A stretch of DNA of 64,000 nt from Elainella sp. Prado103 (lineage in GTDB: Bacteria; Cyanobacteriota; Cyanobacteriia; Elainellales; Elainellaceae). The notes beneath the pieces are model-generated. The model was given only the letters and a program-made list of their open reading frames with translations, had not been told where the DNA came from and did no database searches. The DNA lies in contig JALOOM010000001.1 of the NCBI GenBank assembly GCA_025454395.1, forward strand, positions 62,001 through 126,000. Direction: 5' to 3'. Position numbers and translations under genes: made by a program. Shown here piece by piece: positions 9,822 to 17,602 of this stretch; the stretch's first letter is position 1, and the number at the start of each line of letters is the position of its first letter.

Positions 9822-10538
9822 ATGAAAATAATGATTATTGGAGCGAGTAGAGGGCTGGGTCGGGCCTTTGTTGAGGGGTTGTGCTCCGCTGGTGACACCG
9901 TGATAGGTGTCTCTCGTCGGCGACCGAATGATCTAATGTTGCCTGACACCATTGCCCTCGACTGGATTGAAGCCGATTTTGGAGACCCATTGAAAGCGGC
10001 CCAGCAGATTGAACAGCAGTCCCCACCGGAGTTCGACGTGCTCATCTACAACTTGGGGGTCTGGGAAGAAACGGCTTTCTCGGATGCATACAACTTTCTG
10101 GATGATACGGATGCAAGTATTGTCGAGATGGTGAATATCAATATTGTCGGTGCGATCCTGCTGCTAAAACGGCTCATTCCGAGGCTGCTCAACAGTGCTC
10201 AACCCAGGTTAATTTTGACTGGATCAACCTCTGGTCTGCGACAGAGCGGTCGCCCGGAAGTCACGTTCGGCGCATCAAAGTTTGCCCTGACGGGGATCGG
10301 GGATGCCTTACGAGAAAGCTTCAGAAAAGATGGATTGGGAGTGACTTGTTTGCAGCTTGGCTACCTCAATACGGAGGATTCACTCTCTGTCCCATTGACA
10401 GAGGCTGCTCGTCGGGGAGGAGGAGAATTTGTGCCCGTACATGACGTGGTTACGGTAGTCAGGGCATTACTCGATCTCTCTGGGGCATCCTACGTGCGTG
10501 AGCTTGTACTTCCGGCGATACAGGACGAACGATTTTGA
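9822..10538 (+). CDS. SDR-family protein with Phe in place of the catalytic Tyr
   Basis: The 238 aa protein has the Rossmann nucleotide-binding motif GASRGLG near residues 7-13 and the overall length of a classical short-chain dehydrogenase/reductase. The usual NNAG is YNLG. Where the family has YxxxK, the sequence reads FGASK, so the catalytic Tyr is Phe149 while Lys153 stays; Ser135 and Ser137 are both candidates for the active-site Ser. The codon is TTC, so this is a plain substitution. Catalysis by the normal SDR mechanism is doubtful; a binding or regulatory role, or an altered reaction, is possible. The gene stands alone, with a GGAGGG stretch upstream of the ATG. Confidence 0.82.
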   Translation: MKIMIIGASRGLGRAFVEGLCSAGDTVIGVSRRRPNDLMLPDTIALDWIEADFGDPLKAAQQIEQQSPPEFDVLIYNLGVWEETAFSDAYNFLDDTDASIVEMVNINIVGAILLLKRLIPRLLNSAQPRLILTGSTSGLRQSGRPEVTFGASKFALTGIGDALRESFRKDGLGVTCLQLGYLNTEDSLSVPLTEAARRGGGEFVPVHDVVTVVRALLDLSGASYVRELVLPAIQDERF

Positions 10539-10577
10539 ATTTGCAGTTAACCCAATTGCGGATAGAGGTTGAGCATG

Positions 10578-11405
10578 TCAACCATCGATCAAGTCAGTTT
10601 CTATTTGGGTTAGGGCTTGTTGTAGCTCGACATACAAGTCATTGAAACTACTGGTCTGTGTTTGAGCAGCAAGCCGCTCCATGCGATCGGTGATTCGTTC
10701 AATCTGAACGGCACCAATATTAGCGCTAGCCCCCCGAATGTGATGGGCTAACTGTTCAATTTGCTGCAAGTTGTGCTGCTGAATCGCCTGGCTAAGCAAC
10801 TGTACTTGCTGCTTTGTATCATCTAGATAGAGTTGAATCAACTCTTGGGCAAACTCCCAATTGCAGTCAGATAGCTGATTGAGCTGATCGAGATCAAAAT
10901 AGCTAGAGATTCGGCTGGGTTTAGTCAGTAGGAAAGAGGGCAGCGAGGGAGTGGGCATTGAAATGGATTGATTCAACAGGCGATACCAATTTTCGATCAC
11001 AGTAGCCAGAGTTTCTCGATGCAAGGGTTTGGTCAAAAAATCATCCATCCCGGCCGCAATCGCCTCCTGTTGCGCCTTGGGGTCATCGCTGGCAGTCAGG
11101 GCAATGATGATCGATCGCGGTTGCCGACGTTGTTGCTCCCGCAGCCGAATTTGGCGAGTGGCCATATAGCCATCGATTTTGGGCAACCGACAGTCCATTA
11201 AAATAATGGGATAATAAGTAGTCTCAGTCACATCAAGTGCCGCCTGCCCATTGGCGGCCAGATCAACCCCGTAGCCTAATGACTGAAGCTGTTGCGAAAC
11301 CACTTTCTGGTTGATTAAATTATCCTCAACCACCAGAATCGTCAATCGAGGAGATGACGGATCTGAAATGGGTGCCTGATGAAGAGAGTCTGGTTCAATT
11401 GCCAT
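10578..11405 (-). CDS. Response regulator receiver plus HPt phosphotransfer protein
   Basis: The 275 aa protein has a receiver domain (residues about 20-140) with acidic pair Glu27/Asp28, phospho-acceptor Asp71 in LMDCRLPKIDGY and conserved Lys126. A linker leads to an HPt domain (about 175-270) with AHHIRGAS, where His221 matches the phosphorylated His. It has no kinase and no DNA-binding output, so it looks like a relay piece split from a hybrid kinase system, passing phosphate between a kinase and a final regulator. No partner kinase is adjacent; two kinases occur elsewhere in the window (2.3 and 20 kb), but pairing is not implied. Confidence 0.9.
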   Translation of the reverse strand: MAIEPDSLHQAPISDPSSPRLTILVVEDNLINQKVVSQQLQSLGYGVDLAANGQAALDVTETTYYPIILMDCRLPKIDGYMATRQIRLREQQRRQPRSIIIALTASDDPKAQQEAIAAGMDDFLTKPLHRETLATVIENWYRLLNQSISMPTPSLPSFLLTKPSRISSYFDLDQLNQLSDCNWEFAQELIQLYLDDTKQQVQLLSQAIQQHNLQQIEQLAHHIRGASANIGAVQIERITDRMERLAAQTQTSSFNDLYVELQQALTQIETDLIDG

Positions 11406-11583
11406 AGCAGCCCGCTCACCGATGTATATCCTAGGTGGATCAAAAAACTTTTAATCAGAACTCTTCAAATCTGGATCGGAAACGCTCTATTTATTCTTCC
11501 CTAAGCATGCAGTTAGTCACCTGGGCAAATCGATCGATGGTCTTTAATTCGTGAGTCAAACTGTAATCATGAGGCTGCCTAGT

Positions 11584-11745
11584 TCATTGATCGCCCATGA
11601 GCCAACTGAAAACAAGCACTAAGCCTGTTATGCCCATCCAACCTGGAATATGCCAACTGGCCAGCCATTGCAGGGGCGACAAAAGAAACTGTTGAAGTAT
11701 GGATAGCAGGAAGAAAAACAGGCTGGCAAATAGCAGAAAAGTCAT
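11584..11745 (-). CDS. Small membrane protein of unknown function
   Basis: A 53 aa open frame starts with MTFLLFASLFFFLLS and holds two hydrophobic stretches separated by a short segment (QQFLLSPLQWLASWHIPG). Its ATG lies four bases after the stop of the CPXCG gene, and both follow the methyltransferase on the same strand, so an operon of three is likely. The frame stays open upstream across the CPXCG gene to give 106 codons, but that extension is only a shadow. I do not recognise a family. Confidence 0.5.
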   Translation of the reverse strand: MTFLLFASLFFFLLSILQQFLLSPLQWLASWHIPGWMGITGLVLVFSWLMGDQ

Positions 11746-11749
11746 TGCA

Positions 11750-11938
11750 TCATCCCTCAAATTCACTGTCAATTTCAACTTCCAGGGTGTCTTCGTCAAT
11801 ATGGATGTACAAAATGTTAGGACGACAACAAACCTGACAATCTTCCACATAAGACTGATGATCGCCCGCACTATAATCCACAAAGGTAGTGTTAGGCTCA
11901 CCACAATAAGCGCAGTAATAGTCTGCGGTATTTTGCAT
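11750..11938 (-). CDS. CPXCG-motif cysteine-rich small protein
   Basis: The 62 aa protein has a CAYCGE pair near the N-terminus and a second Cys pair in CQVCCRP, a zinc-ribbon-like arrangement typical of the CPXCG cysteine-rich family (PF14255). The C-terminal half is acidic. The ATG at 11938 overlaps the upstream methyltransferase stop as ATGA, which fixes the start and implies coupled translation. The family is widespread and uncharacterised; metal binding is expected from the cysteines. Confidence 0.82.
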   Translation of the reverse strand: MQNTADYYCAYCGEPNTTFVDYSAGDHQSYVEDCQVCCRPNILYIHIDEDTLEVEIDSEFEG

Positions 11939-12570
11939 CACGATTCTCTTTTGTAAGCTTGAACCACCTGTAAACTACCTCCGGCATAGAGGGTTCGTTC
12001 TGCACTTTGAAAGCCGACTCTGGCGAGTAGATCGAGCAGGTCTGTTTTAATGAATTGCCAGGACGTTTCGGTTTCAAACAACATGAAAAATAAATGGAGG
12101 GCAAGCCCTCGTGTCAGTCCGATCGGGCTATGAAAATCAATAAAAGTGAAAACGCCGCCCGGCTTCAAAACGCGATAGACCTCTTGCAAAATCCGCCAAA
12201 GCTGCACCGGCCGCATCTCATGAAGTGCAACGCTGGCATGAACCACATCAAATTGGCTATCTTCAAAGGGCATGGCTTCTGCCCACCCCTGAACATATTT
12301 GGCTTCAGGAACATTTTGGCTTGCCCGCTCGATCGCCAGAGGCGAAGCGTCTAATCCAATCACATTGGTCGATCGAGTCACGAGAAAGCGCGTCGTTTGT
12401 CCACTCCCACAACAAAGATCAAGCACTTGAGAATCTGGCAGGATCGGCAAATTCTCAAAGGCAAGTTGTCGAAATCGATTCTCTCCTCCTACATTCAGGG
12501 CTGCTAAACGAGAGATTGCGTTATACAACCACTGATAACGGTAGCTCCACTCTCTCAAAATTGTTGCCAC
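11938..12570 (-). CDS. Class I SAM-dependent methyltransferase (UbiE-like)
   Basis: The 210 aa protein has the SAM-binding motif VLDLCCGSGQT, an acidic residue ending strand 2 (IGLDAS), FDVVHASVALHEM, and a post-motif LKPGGVFTFIDFH typical of UbiE/COQ5-like enzymes. Translation most likely begins at the GTG giving MATILREWSYRYQWLY, a start seen in related cyanobacterial proteins as I remember them. The methyl acceptor is unknown. It is the first gene of a coupled unit with the CPXCG protein and the small membrane protein. Confidence 0.85.
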   Translation of the reverse strand: MATILREWSYRYQWLYNAISRLAALNVGGENRFRQLAFENLPILPDSQVLDLCCGSGQTTRFLVTRSTNVIGLDASPLAIERASQNVPEAKYVQGWAEAMPFEDSQFDVVHASVALHEMRPVQLWRILQEVYRVLKPGGVFTFIDFHSPIGLTRGLALHLFFMLFETETSWQFIKTDLLDLLARVGFQSAERTLYAGGSLQVVQAYKRES

Positions 12571-12714
12571 GGTTGAGAAGTCCTAACGGTTCGCTGGGCT
12601 TATACTTAATTTAAGGCTTTTCCAGGGTTCTGGGGCGAATATTTCCTACTTTTGCAACCAGTTTTTGGGACGAGAGGGGTCGATTCAAGACCTGCATTGA
12701 GTGAATGATATAGG

Positions 12715-12753
12715 ATTAATTGTTCAGATTAATTGTTCAGATTAATTGTTCAG
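12715..12753. repeat. 13-bp tandem repeat, 3 copies, entering the integrase 3' end
   Basis: Three copies of ATTAATTGTTCAG. On the minus strand the innermost copy codes for the last residues (Leu-Asn-Asn) and stop codon of the recombinase gene, so the array has supplied or replaced the gene's end. Confidence 0.85.
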
Positions 12754-14031
12754 AGGAGCCGATAAAGGATGGCGGCTCAGTGCCGTTGCGACGGCCTGCT
12801 GCTGATCCCGTTGCGTAATCCAGCGGTGGTAAGTTCGGGTATGAATCGTGACCGAGTGGCCCATCATGCGGGCCGCCACCGTATCGGGCAGACCAAAGTG
12901 AATGGTACGCACGGCCCAAGCATGACGGAGATCATAAGGCGAAAAAGGAATTTGATAACGACGAAACTGACTGTTCACCAACTGTCCGATCTGCCGTAAG
13001 GTGGTCTGGGTTAGATCGGTCTGAATGGGCGGTAACTGCACTTGGCGTAGATTAAAGTGATCGACCCATTCGGGATAAAACGGCCAAACGGCATGATACC
13101 CCGTTTTGGTTGTTTCGAGAACTTCAATCATGGCTGCGGGGGGGGTGAATCCGATCGTTTGAGAGGGGCGATCGTCTGGAGATTCACTCACAGGAGTTGG
13201 ACTGATCATCTGGGCTGGGCTGATCGCCGGAGCTTGACTAAGCTGACTGTAATCACAAAAAAACACCTCATGATTCCGTAGTCCGTAGGTGGCGATAATG
13301 CCATACACGAAGCGCCAAGCAGGATTGGGGATACGAGCAAACCCCGCCACAATATCTTGGTCAGAGGGTAATTGTCGGGCTTGCGTCTGACTAGCGTTAT
13401 AGTTTCCCCAGTAAGTCTTTAACGGAATAGGTAATTCCAACTGCAAAAATTCTGCCAGCGCATTGAGAGCCGTACAACAAATCTGGCGACTGCGGCTATG
13501 GGGGCGAGTAGACTCCACCGTGGCATAAATGGCTTCTGGCAGGGTCAGGTGCGGTCGAGATGCGATGATCGAGCCTAATTTGCGGCAGTAGGGCTCATAG
13601 GCAGTCACCCAAGTCGTCTTCAGCGAGGCGACTGCTGCTACCGATCCAGGATCTGCCTGGGTCAGCAGGTGGTGTTGGAAGGCGGTGAGCTTTTCAGTCA
13701 GATCCATTTGACTCAACCGCTTACCTGCTGCGATCGGTAAGTAGGATCGCCAATCGAAACTATTTTGAATCAGTTGGGCAGCAATAATCTTTACTTCTTG
13801 CTCGGCTTGTTTAAGCCCAGCCGGAGTGGCAGGTAAACCCAGGCTAATACGCTGCTGATAAGCTTTTAAGCGTGGGCTACCGGGCCGGGGTGGCAAGGTG
13901 CCTCGCAAACTCAACTTCTGGCCGCGGCGCTCTATTTGCAGCCCCATCTGGGCTAGCTTCAACCGCTGATTGAGCTTGGCAAGCTGCTGATCGATAGAAT
14001 CTAGGCTCGCAGGAGTAGATGATTTGGGCAT
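12742..14031 (-). CDS. Tyrosine recombinase/integrase, stand-alone
   Basis: The 429 aa protein has a tyrosine recombinase catalytic C-terminus: Arg I in TYGLRNHE (about Arg252), YDLRHAWA (Tyr366, Arg369, His370), GHSVTIHT (His392) and TYHRW with nucleophile Tyr401. The first residue of the usual HxxR box is Tyr rather than His. The N-terminal half carries a coiled-coil-like segment and a probable core-binding domain. The ATG at 14031 is preferred over a TTG 15 bases upstream. No phage genes, excisionase or attachment repeats are nearby, and it faces away from hemH. It may be a resident recombinase rather than part of a mobile element. The stop codon lies in a 13-bp tandem array. Confidence 0.85.
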   Translation of the reverse strand: MPKSSTPASLDSIDQQLAKLNQRLKLAQMGLQIERRGQKLSLRGTLPPRPGSPRLKAYQQRISLGLPATPAGLKQAEQEVKIIAAQLIQNSFDWRSYLPIAAGKRLSQMDLTEKLTAFQHHLLTQADPGSVAAVASLKTTWVTAYEPYCRKLGSIIASRPHLTLPEAIYATVESTRPHSRSRQICCTALNALAEFLQLELPIPLKTYWGNYNASQTQARQLPSDQDIVAGFARIPNPAWRFVYGIIATYGLRNHEVFFCDYSQLSQAPAISPAQMISPTPVSESPDDRPSQTIGFTPPAAMIEVLETTKTGYHAVWPFYPEWVDHFNLRQVQLPPIQTDLTQTTLRQIGQLVNSQFRRYQIPFSPYDLRHAWAVRTIHFGLPDTVAARMMGHSVTIHTRTYHRWITQRDQQQAVATALSRHPLSAPLNN

Positions 14032-14306
14032 ACCATCAAGATTCAAACAAGATTCAAAAAGATCAAAATCATAGATCCTACCGATCGATTCCGACCTGGG
14101 CGCAGATTTTCAGTTGAGATATTAAGAGAATTCGTTGAGAATTGGCAAAAAAATGATAACTCACCGCTAATCTTAAAGAAGATGCTGCAACTTGGGTTGA
14201 GCTTCGGCGGCGAAAGCGTTAAGTTCGGTAACAAGGAAATTCAGATCGCAACCGAAATAATCGACTTTATTGTTAAAATCGGTAACAAATATTAAGGGCA
14301 AGGATT

Positions 14307-15479
14307 GTGGCAACTATGGGTCGTGTTGGGGTCTTATTACTCAATCTGGGCGGACCAGACCAGCTTGAAGATGTTCGCCCTTTTTTGTTTAACCTATTTT
14401 CTGACCCAGAAATTATTCGTCTGCCCTTTGCCTGGTTGCAGAAACCATTGGCATGGCTAATTTCCACCAGTCGTGCGAAAAAATCTCAAGAAAACTACAA
14501 GCAAATTGGGGGCGGTTCACCGTTACGCCGGATCACCGAAGAACAAGCCCATGCCTTACAACAAGCGCTACGGGATCGGGGCCAAGATGCCCAAGTCTAC
14601 ATTGGTATGCGGTATTGGCATCCATTTACAGAAGAAGCGATCGCCCGCATCAAACGAGATGGGATTGATCGACTGGTGATCTTACCGCTTTATCCCCAAT
14701 TTTCGATCAGCACCAGTGGCTCTAGTTTCCGCCTACTTGAAAAGCTTTGGCAAGAAGACCCGGATTTGCAAGCGATCGACTACACCGTCATTCCTTCCTG
14801 GTATAAGCGGCAAGGCTATCTCGAAGCCATGGCCGATTTGATCGCCAAAGAGCTGGATCAATCCTCCCATCCGGAGAAGGCTCATATTTTCTTTAGTGCC
14901 CATGGGGTGCCGCTCAGCTATGTAGAAGAAGCAGGCGATCCCTATCAGCAGGAGATTGAGGAATGCACTGAGCTGATTATGCGGACGCTGAATCGTTCCA
15001 ACCCGCACACTCTCGCCTATCAAAGTCGGGTTGGCCCGGTCGAGTGGCTGAAGCCCTACACCGAAGAGGCGATTCCCGAATTAGCGAGTCAGGGGGTTGA
15101 AAACTTGGTGGTTGTGCCAGTTAGCTTTGTATCGGAGCACATTGAGACACTGGAAGAAATTGATATTGAATATCGTGAGCTAGCCGAAGAATCTGGCATT
15201 CACCATTTTCAAAGAGTACCCGCTCTGAATACCCATCCCGTGTTTGTGGCAGATCTAGCAGATTTGGTGGTAAATGCGATGAATTCGCCCAGCATGAAAC
15301 TGGCTGATGTGCCCCAGATGCGCAAACAAGTCAAGATGTATCCGCAAGAGCGCTGGGAGTGGGGGTTAACCACATCGGCTGAGGTGTGGAATGGTCGGAT
15401 CGCCATGATTGGCTTTATTGCGCTGCTGATCGAACTGATTAGTGGTCATGGCCCACTGCACTTGGTGGGATTGCTGTAA
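14307..15479 (+). CDS. hemH: Ferrochelatase with C-terminal light-harvesting-type helix
   Basis: This 390 aa enzyme inserts Fe2+ into protoporphyrin IX, the last step of protoheme synthesis. The N-terminus [16 protein letters not shown] and the [18 protein letters not shown] region with its active-site His are typical. Beyond the core (about residue 345 onward) comes a linker and a hydrophobic helix with the chlorophyll a/b-binding-like motif [12 protein letters not shown], the extension known from cyanobacterial and plastid ferrochelatases that anchors the enzyme in the thylakoid. Start is the GTG at 14307 or the ATG three codons later. An AAGG stretch lies just upstream. Confidence 0.96.
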   Translation: MATMGRVGVLLLNLGGPDQLEDVRPFLFNLFSDPEIIRLPFAWLQKPLAWLISTSRAKKSQENYKQIGGGSPLRRITEEQAHALQQALRDRGQDAQVYIGMRYWHPFTEEAIARIKRDGIDRLVILPLYPQFSISTSGSSFRLLEKLWQEDPDLQAIDYTVIPSWYKRQGYLEAMADLIAKELDQSSHPEKAHIFFSAHGVPLSYVEEAGDPYQQEIEECTELIMRTLNRSNPHTLAYQSRVGPVEWLKPYTEEAIPELASQGVENLVVVPVSFVSEHIETLEEIDIEYRELAEESGIHHFQRVPALNTHPVFVADLADLVVNAMNSPSMKLADVPQMRKQVKMYPQERWEWGLTTSAEVWNGRIAMIGFIALLIELISGHGPLHLVGLL

Positions 15480-15533
15480 CTGGATGGGATCGCTGAACAA
15501 CAACTGCAATCACCACTCGTAACGACCCGCGCC

Positions 15534-16406
15534 TCATTGGGGTAGCAGGGGTAAGAGCAGGGTGACAAAGTAATACACCAAGGGGGCAATGAACACATAG
15601 CTGTCTGTACGATCGAGGATACCGCCATGCCCTGGAATTAATTGTCCTGAATCTTTGACCCCGGCATCCCGCTTCATCATGGATTCAGTCAGATCGCCCA
15701 GGAGACTGGCAATACCGATCAGGAGCCCCAACGCCATGCCGCTTAGGGGAGCCCCAGCCCAGCCTAAAAACCAGGAGCCAGTCGTAGCCACTGCCACACT
15801 ACCCACCACTCCAAATACAGCCCCTTCAACTGTTTTCTTGGGGCTAATGTCGGTGAGCCTGGTTTTACCAAACATTTTGCCGAAAATATAAGCGCCGATA
15901 TCGGCAGCCCAGATGCAGGCAAAAGCCAGCAGAGTCACAGTTAGTCCTGGTGGCAGGTCACGCAGACTATCGATCGACCAGGCTGGCCAGTACCCCCCCA
16001 AGGGTAAATTGCTGACTTCTGCGCTGCCTAAATTGCGCAACCGCACCCAATAACTCGGCAGATAGCCGCCATAAAATAGCCCCAGAATCGAGGAAGAAAT
16101 GTCGGCAATGGTGGCAAGCTTGGGCTGAAATAGCAAATAAAAGCAAATCAGCGTTCCAGCAACAGGCATCACTGCATCCACCAGATTGGCAGAAAGATTG
16201 GCCGTCACCAACAGGATGAGACTCACAGCGATCGTAGTTTTGCCAGCCGGAGCAATCCCTTTAGCCCGCACCAAATTGAAATATTCTTGCAGTCCTAGAT
16301 AGACGATGAGCCCAAAACAAATCGTGAAATACCACCCGCCTAGGACAATCATGCCTAGAGCCAGAATGATTGCAATAACAGCGCTGAAAATTCTCGGTAA
16401 CGGCAT
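15534..16406 (-). CDS. cdsA: Phosphatidate cytidylyltransferase
   Basis: The 290 aa membrane protein makes CDP-diacylglycerol from phosphatidate and CTP, feeding phosphatidylglycerol synthesis. It has about seven to eight hydrophobic segments, and the C-terminal family signature is complete: SMMKRDAGVKDSG followed by PGHGGILDRTD, including the catalytic and metal-binding Asp residues. The ATG giving MPLPRIFSAV is used. A TTG 45 bases upstream would extend it but has no support. It ends 54 bp from the convergent hemH gene. Confidence 0.95.
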   Translation of the reverse strand: MPLPRIFSAVIAIILALGMIVLGGWYFTICFGLIVYLGLQEYFNLVRAKGIAPAGKTTIAVSLILLVTANLSANLVDAVMPVAGTLICFYLLFQPKLATIADISSSILGLFYGGYLPSYWVRLRNLGSAEVSNLPLGGYWPAWSIDSLRDLPPGLTVTLLAFACIWAADIGAYIFGKMFGKTRLTDISPKKTVEGAVFGVVGSVAVATTGSWFLGWAGAPLSGMALGLLIGIASLLGDLTESMMKRDAGVKDSGQLIPGHGGILDRTDSYVFIAPLVYYFVTLLLPLLPQ

Positions 16407-16902
16407 AGACAATTGAAAGACTGATAACTGGACTGAAGGCTGTTTCAGCAACCTAAGGCGTTAAATGGAGGTTAAGACTTACTCTGGCACAATATCGATG
16501 GATTTTTACTCTGGTTTGGATTTATTCCCCAAAAGCGCCGAGGGGCGTTGAAGGCGCAAGAGTTTGAGACTGGCGAACCTTAAATCTCGTACAGAACATG
16601 GGCTGGATGTTCTGCCAGTCGGATCTCAAACTACCCCTGTTAACCTACTGGAGAGTAGCAGTCGGTTCAACATGACCTGCTCGCCTCAGTTTCGATCGAC
16701 TGAGTCTAAATGATCAGGACATGGCTTACTTTGAGCTTGCGGCTTACTTTTAGCTTAAAGTGTTCTTCTTTAATTCGGCTTGCCCGACTCAGGCTGGAAT
16801 TCCCTGCTACGGCTCTTAGGAGCGATCGGCTGAAATGCAGCTAGTTTCTATCTCATCCAATCCGACCTGATCTCACCCAATTTGATTCGACCTGATCCCA
16901 CC
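16407..16902. other. Intergenic region upstream of cdsA with a structured segment
   Basis: About 500 bp between cbiT and cdsA have no supported coding frame. The middle (16541-16638) folds into a long hairpin described separately. The part from 16660 to 16902 shows only short direct repeats near the cbiT end (variants of CTGATCTCACCCAAT). I did not find a cobalamin riboswitch. Confidence 0.55.
16541..16638 (+). ncRNA. Candidate structured RNA (long interrupted hairpin)
   Basis: Stacked helices can be paired by eye: AGGGG (16541-16545) with CCCCT (16634-16638); AGTTTGAGA (16561-16569) with TCTCAAACT (16624-16632); CTGGC (16570-16574) with GCCAG (16614-16618); and a terminal hairpin AGAACAT/ATGTTCT (16593-16613). 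Large asymmetric internal loops separate them, a layout reminiscent of 6S RNA, but I cannot confirm that identity. A second small hairpin (CTACT/AGTAG, 16646-16658) follows. Strand is uncertain: on the minus strand this would be the cdsA leader. No ORF explains it. Confidence 0.35.
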
Positions 16903-17505
16903 CTAATCAGCCTTTTCCCCACTCAGGATGTAGATAGGGTCAACGGCTGCAAACACCTGACGATTCCCTCTTGTTTCCAGACGATTGATGGCCGACTGCA
17001 CCACTTCCACGTTACGCGCTTGCAACTCTGCTAACCCTTCCGAAATGGCATACAGCATCTCGAAATTGGAGGCTGTGGCGACCACATGTCCACCTGGCTG
17101 TAGTCGTTGCCAGACGGCTTGCAAAATTATTTTCAGCGATCGTCCCCCTTCAATACAAACACAATCCGGGGCGGTTCTCAGTTGAGTTAGACATTCTGGG
17201 GCGCTACCTTCCAGAATTTCCACATTCTCTACCCCAAACTTTTGGCAATTCCGGCGAATCAAGCTGGCGACTTCTTCATCTCGCTCGATCGCCACAATTT
17301 GCCCCTGCGGACAAAGCAACCCCGCTTCAACCGGGATCGTCCCGGTGCCTGCTCCGATATCCCACAAAATCGAGTTGGCACGGAGGCGGAGTTGGGAGAG
17401 CAGCAACAGTCGCATTTCTCGTGGACTGAGGGGAATACCGGGCAAGCGATCGAACAGATGATCGGGAATACCCGGTGTCACAAAGGGCCAGAGGGAAGAA
17501 GGCAT
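16903..17505 (-). CDS. cbiT: Precorrin-6Y C15-methyltransferase (decarboxylating), CbiT subunit
   Basis: The 200 aa protein methylates C15 of the corrin ring and removes the C12 acetate carboxyl in cobalamin synthesis; in many organisms it is fused to CbiE. Here it is CbiT alone. Diagnostic parts are GIPDHLFDRLPGIPLSPREMR at the N-terminus, the SAM motif WDIGAGTGTIPVEAG, and CIEGGRSLKIIL. No other cobalamin gene lies in the window. Other SAM enzymes are excluded by the N-terminal signature. Confidence 0.9.
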   Translation of the reverse strand: MPSSLWPFVTPGIPDHLFDRLPGIPLSPREMRLLLLSQLRLRANSILWDIGAGTGTIPVEAGLLCPQGQIVAIERDEEVASLIRRNCQKFGVENVEILEGSAPECLTQLRTAPDCVCIEGGRSLKIILQAVWQRLQPGGHVVATASNFEMLYAISEGLAELQARNVEVVQSAINRLETRGNRQVFAAVDPIYILSGEKAD

Positions 17506-17602
17506 CGTCGGTTACAGGGAATAAGGGCAGGAGAAGGAGCACACAGCCTCGTCAGAATACGGACAAGCAATTCTAGGACAAATCATTTTCGCCCCAGGGG
17601 TT

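Noticed and set aside
17506-17602. Cobalamin riboswitch before cbiT
   Set aside because: The upstream gap is under 100 bp and has no B12-box-like sequence.
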